Source of the DNA: Oceanipulchritudo sp049975345
GTDB lineage: Bacteria > Verrucomicrobiota > Verrucomicrobiia > Opitutales > Oceanipulchritudinaceae
DNA: 16,741 nt
Reading direction: 5' to 3'
Assembly (NCBI GenBank): GCA_049975345.1
Contig: JBNGDP010000082.1
Span: forward strand, 1 to 16,741
Below the pieces are notes generated by a model, which saw nothing but the letters and a program-made list of their open reading frames with translations, was not told the DNA's origin and did not search any database. This document shows positions 16,636-16,741 of this stretch, piece by piece. A program made the translations under genes and the position numbers. Positions within the stretch are counted from its first letter, which is position 1. Each line of letters begins with the position of its first letter.

Positions 16636-16741
16636 ATGAATCAAGCCGACAGGGTAATTAGTACCAGTTAGCTCAATGTGTCACCACACTTACACACCTG
16701 GCCTATCGACGTGGTAGTCTTCCACGACCCTTAAGGGAGAT
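16636..16741 (-). rRNA. rrl: 23S ribosomal RNA, 3' end (partial)
   Basis: The minus strand reads ATCTCCCTTAAGGGTCGTGG, then the conserved CGTCGATAGGCCAGGTGTG and GAGCTAACTGGTACTAATTA, ending near GGCTTGATTCA. This is the 3' terminal domain of 23S. The 5' part lies beyond the right edge. The mature 3' end is placed at about 16636 by analogy with helix 1 and may be off by several bases. Confidence 0.95.

Overview
The window is about 16.7 kb of a draft bacterial scaffold with two N runs (100 N at 2501-2600 and 10 N at 4714-4723). Every gene I can support is on the minus strand. The DNA is mostly about 55-65% GC. Weak or absent Shine-Dalgarno sequences, a REP-like inverted repeat, and the MarC, RmuC, SRAP and SWIM-SNF2 neighbours fit a Gram-negative bacterium. 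Verrucomicrobiota or a relative is only a guess.

Right end (16358-16741): the 3' end of a 23S rRNA, a short spacer, a complete 5S rRNA and a clear rho-independent terminator close an rRNA operon. Then come housekeeping or genome-maintenance genes, in transcription order: rmuC, a MarC-family membrane protein and a SRAP (YedK/HMCES-type) abasic-site protein. A 31-bp inverted repeat separates rmuC from the MarC gene. A cluster of stem-loops separates the SRAP gene from a long SWIM/SNF2 helicase-like ATPase gene (9877-13332). A 630-bp stretch with no convincing intact gene follows.

Left half (1-9247): a type I-G (formerly I-U) CRISPR-Cas locus, read right to left: csb1 (Cas7), csb2 (Cas5-Cas6-like), an ORF6N-domain gene, cas3 with a C-terminal HD domain, the first 52 codons of a Cas8-like large-subunit gene, a 100-N gap, a cas4-cas1 fusion, cas2, a leader of about 212 bp, and the leader end of an array with 36-nt repeats and 36-nt spacers. 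The array runs off the left edge. Genes are joined by start/stop overlaps (ATGA, TAATG) or gaps of 3-6 nt, so the locus looks like one translationally coupled operon. Csb1, Csb2 and the Cas8-like protein would form the crRNA-guided complex, Cas3 would unwind and cut target DNA, and Cas4-Cas1 with Cas2 would add spacers.

The most unusual element is the full-length ORF6N-domain gene between csb2 and cas3, coupled to both. Its GC is lower (about 51% by hand count) than its neighbours, and it contains a perfect 29-bp palindrome inside its coding sequence. ORF6N proteins are not recognised Cas components, so this is either a recent passenger or a candidate accessory or regulatory protein. Two assembly artefacts matter for interpretation. 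The 100-N gap removes most of the Cas8-like gene and creates a false fused ORF. The 10-N gap in cas3 looks spurious: it sits on a 22-bp palindrome, and joining the flanks with a 1-base overlap restores a 1042-residue Cas3.
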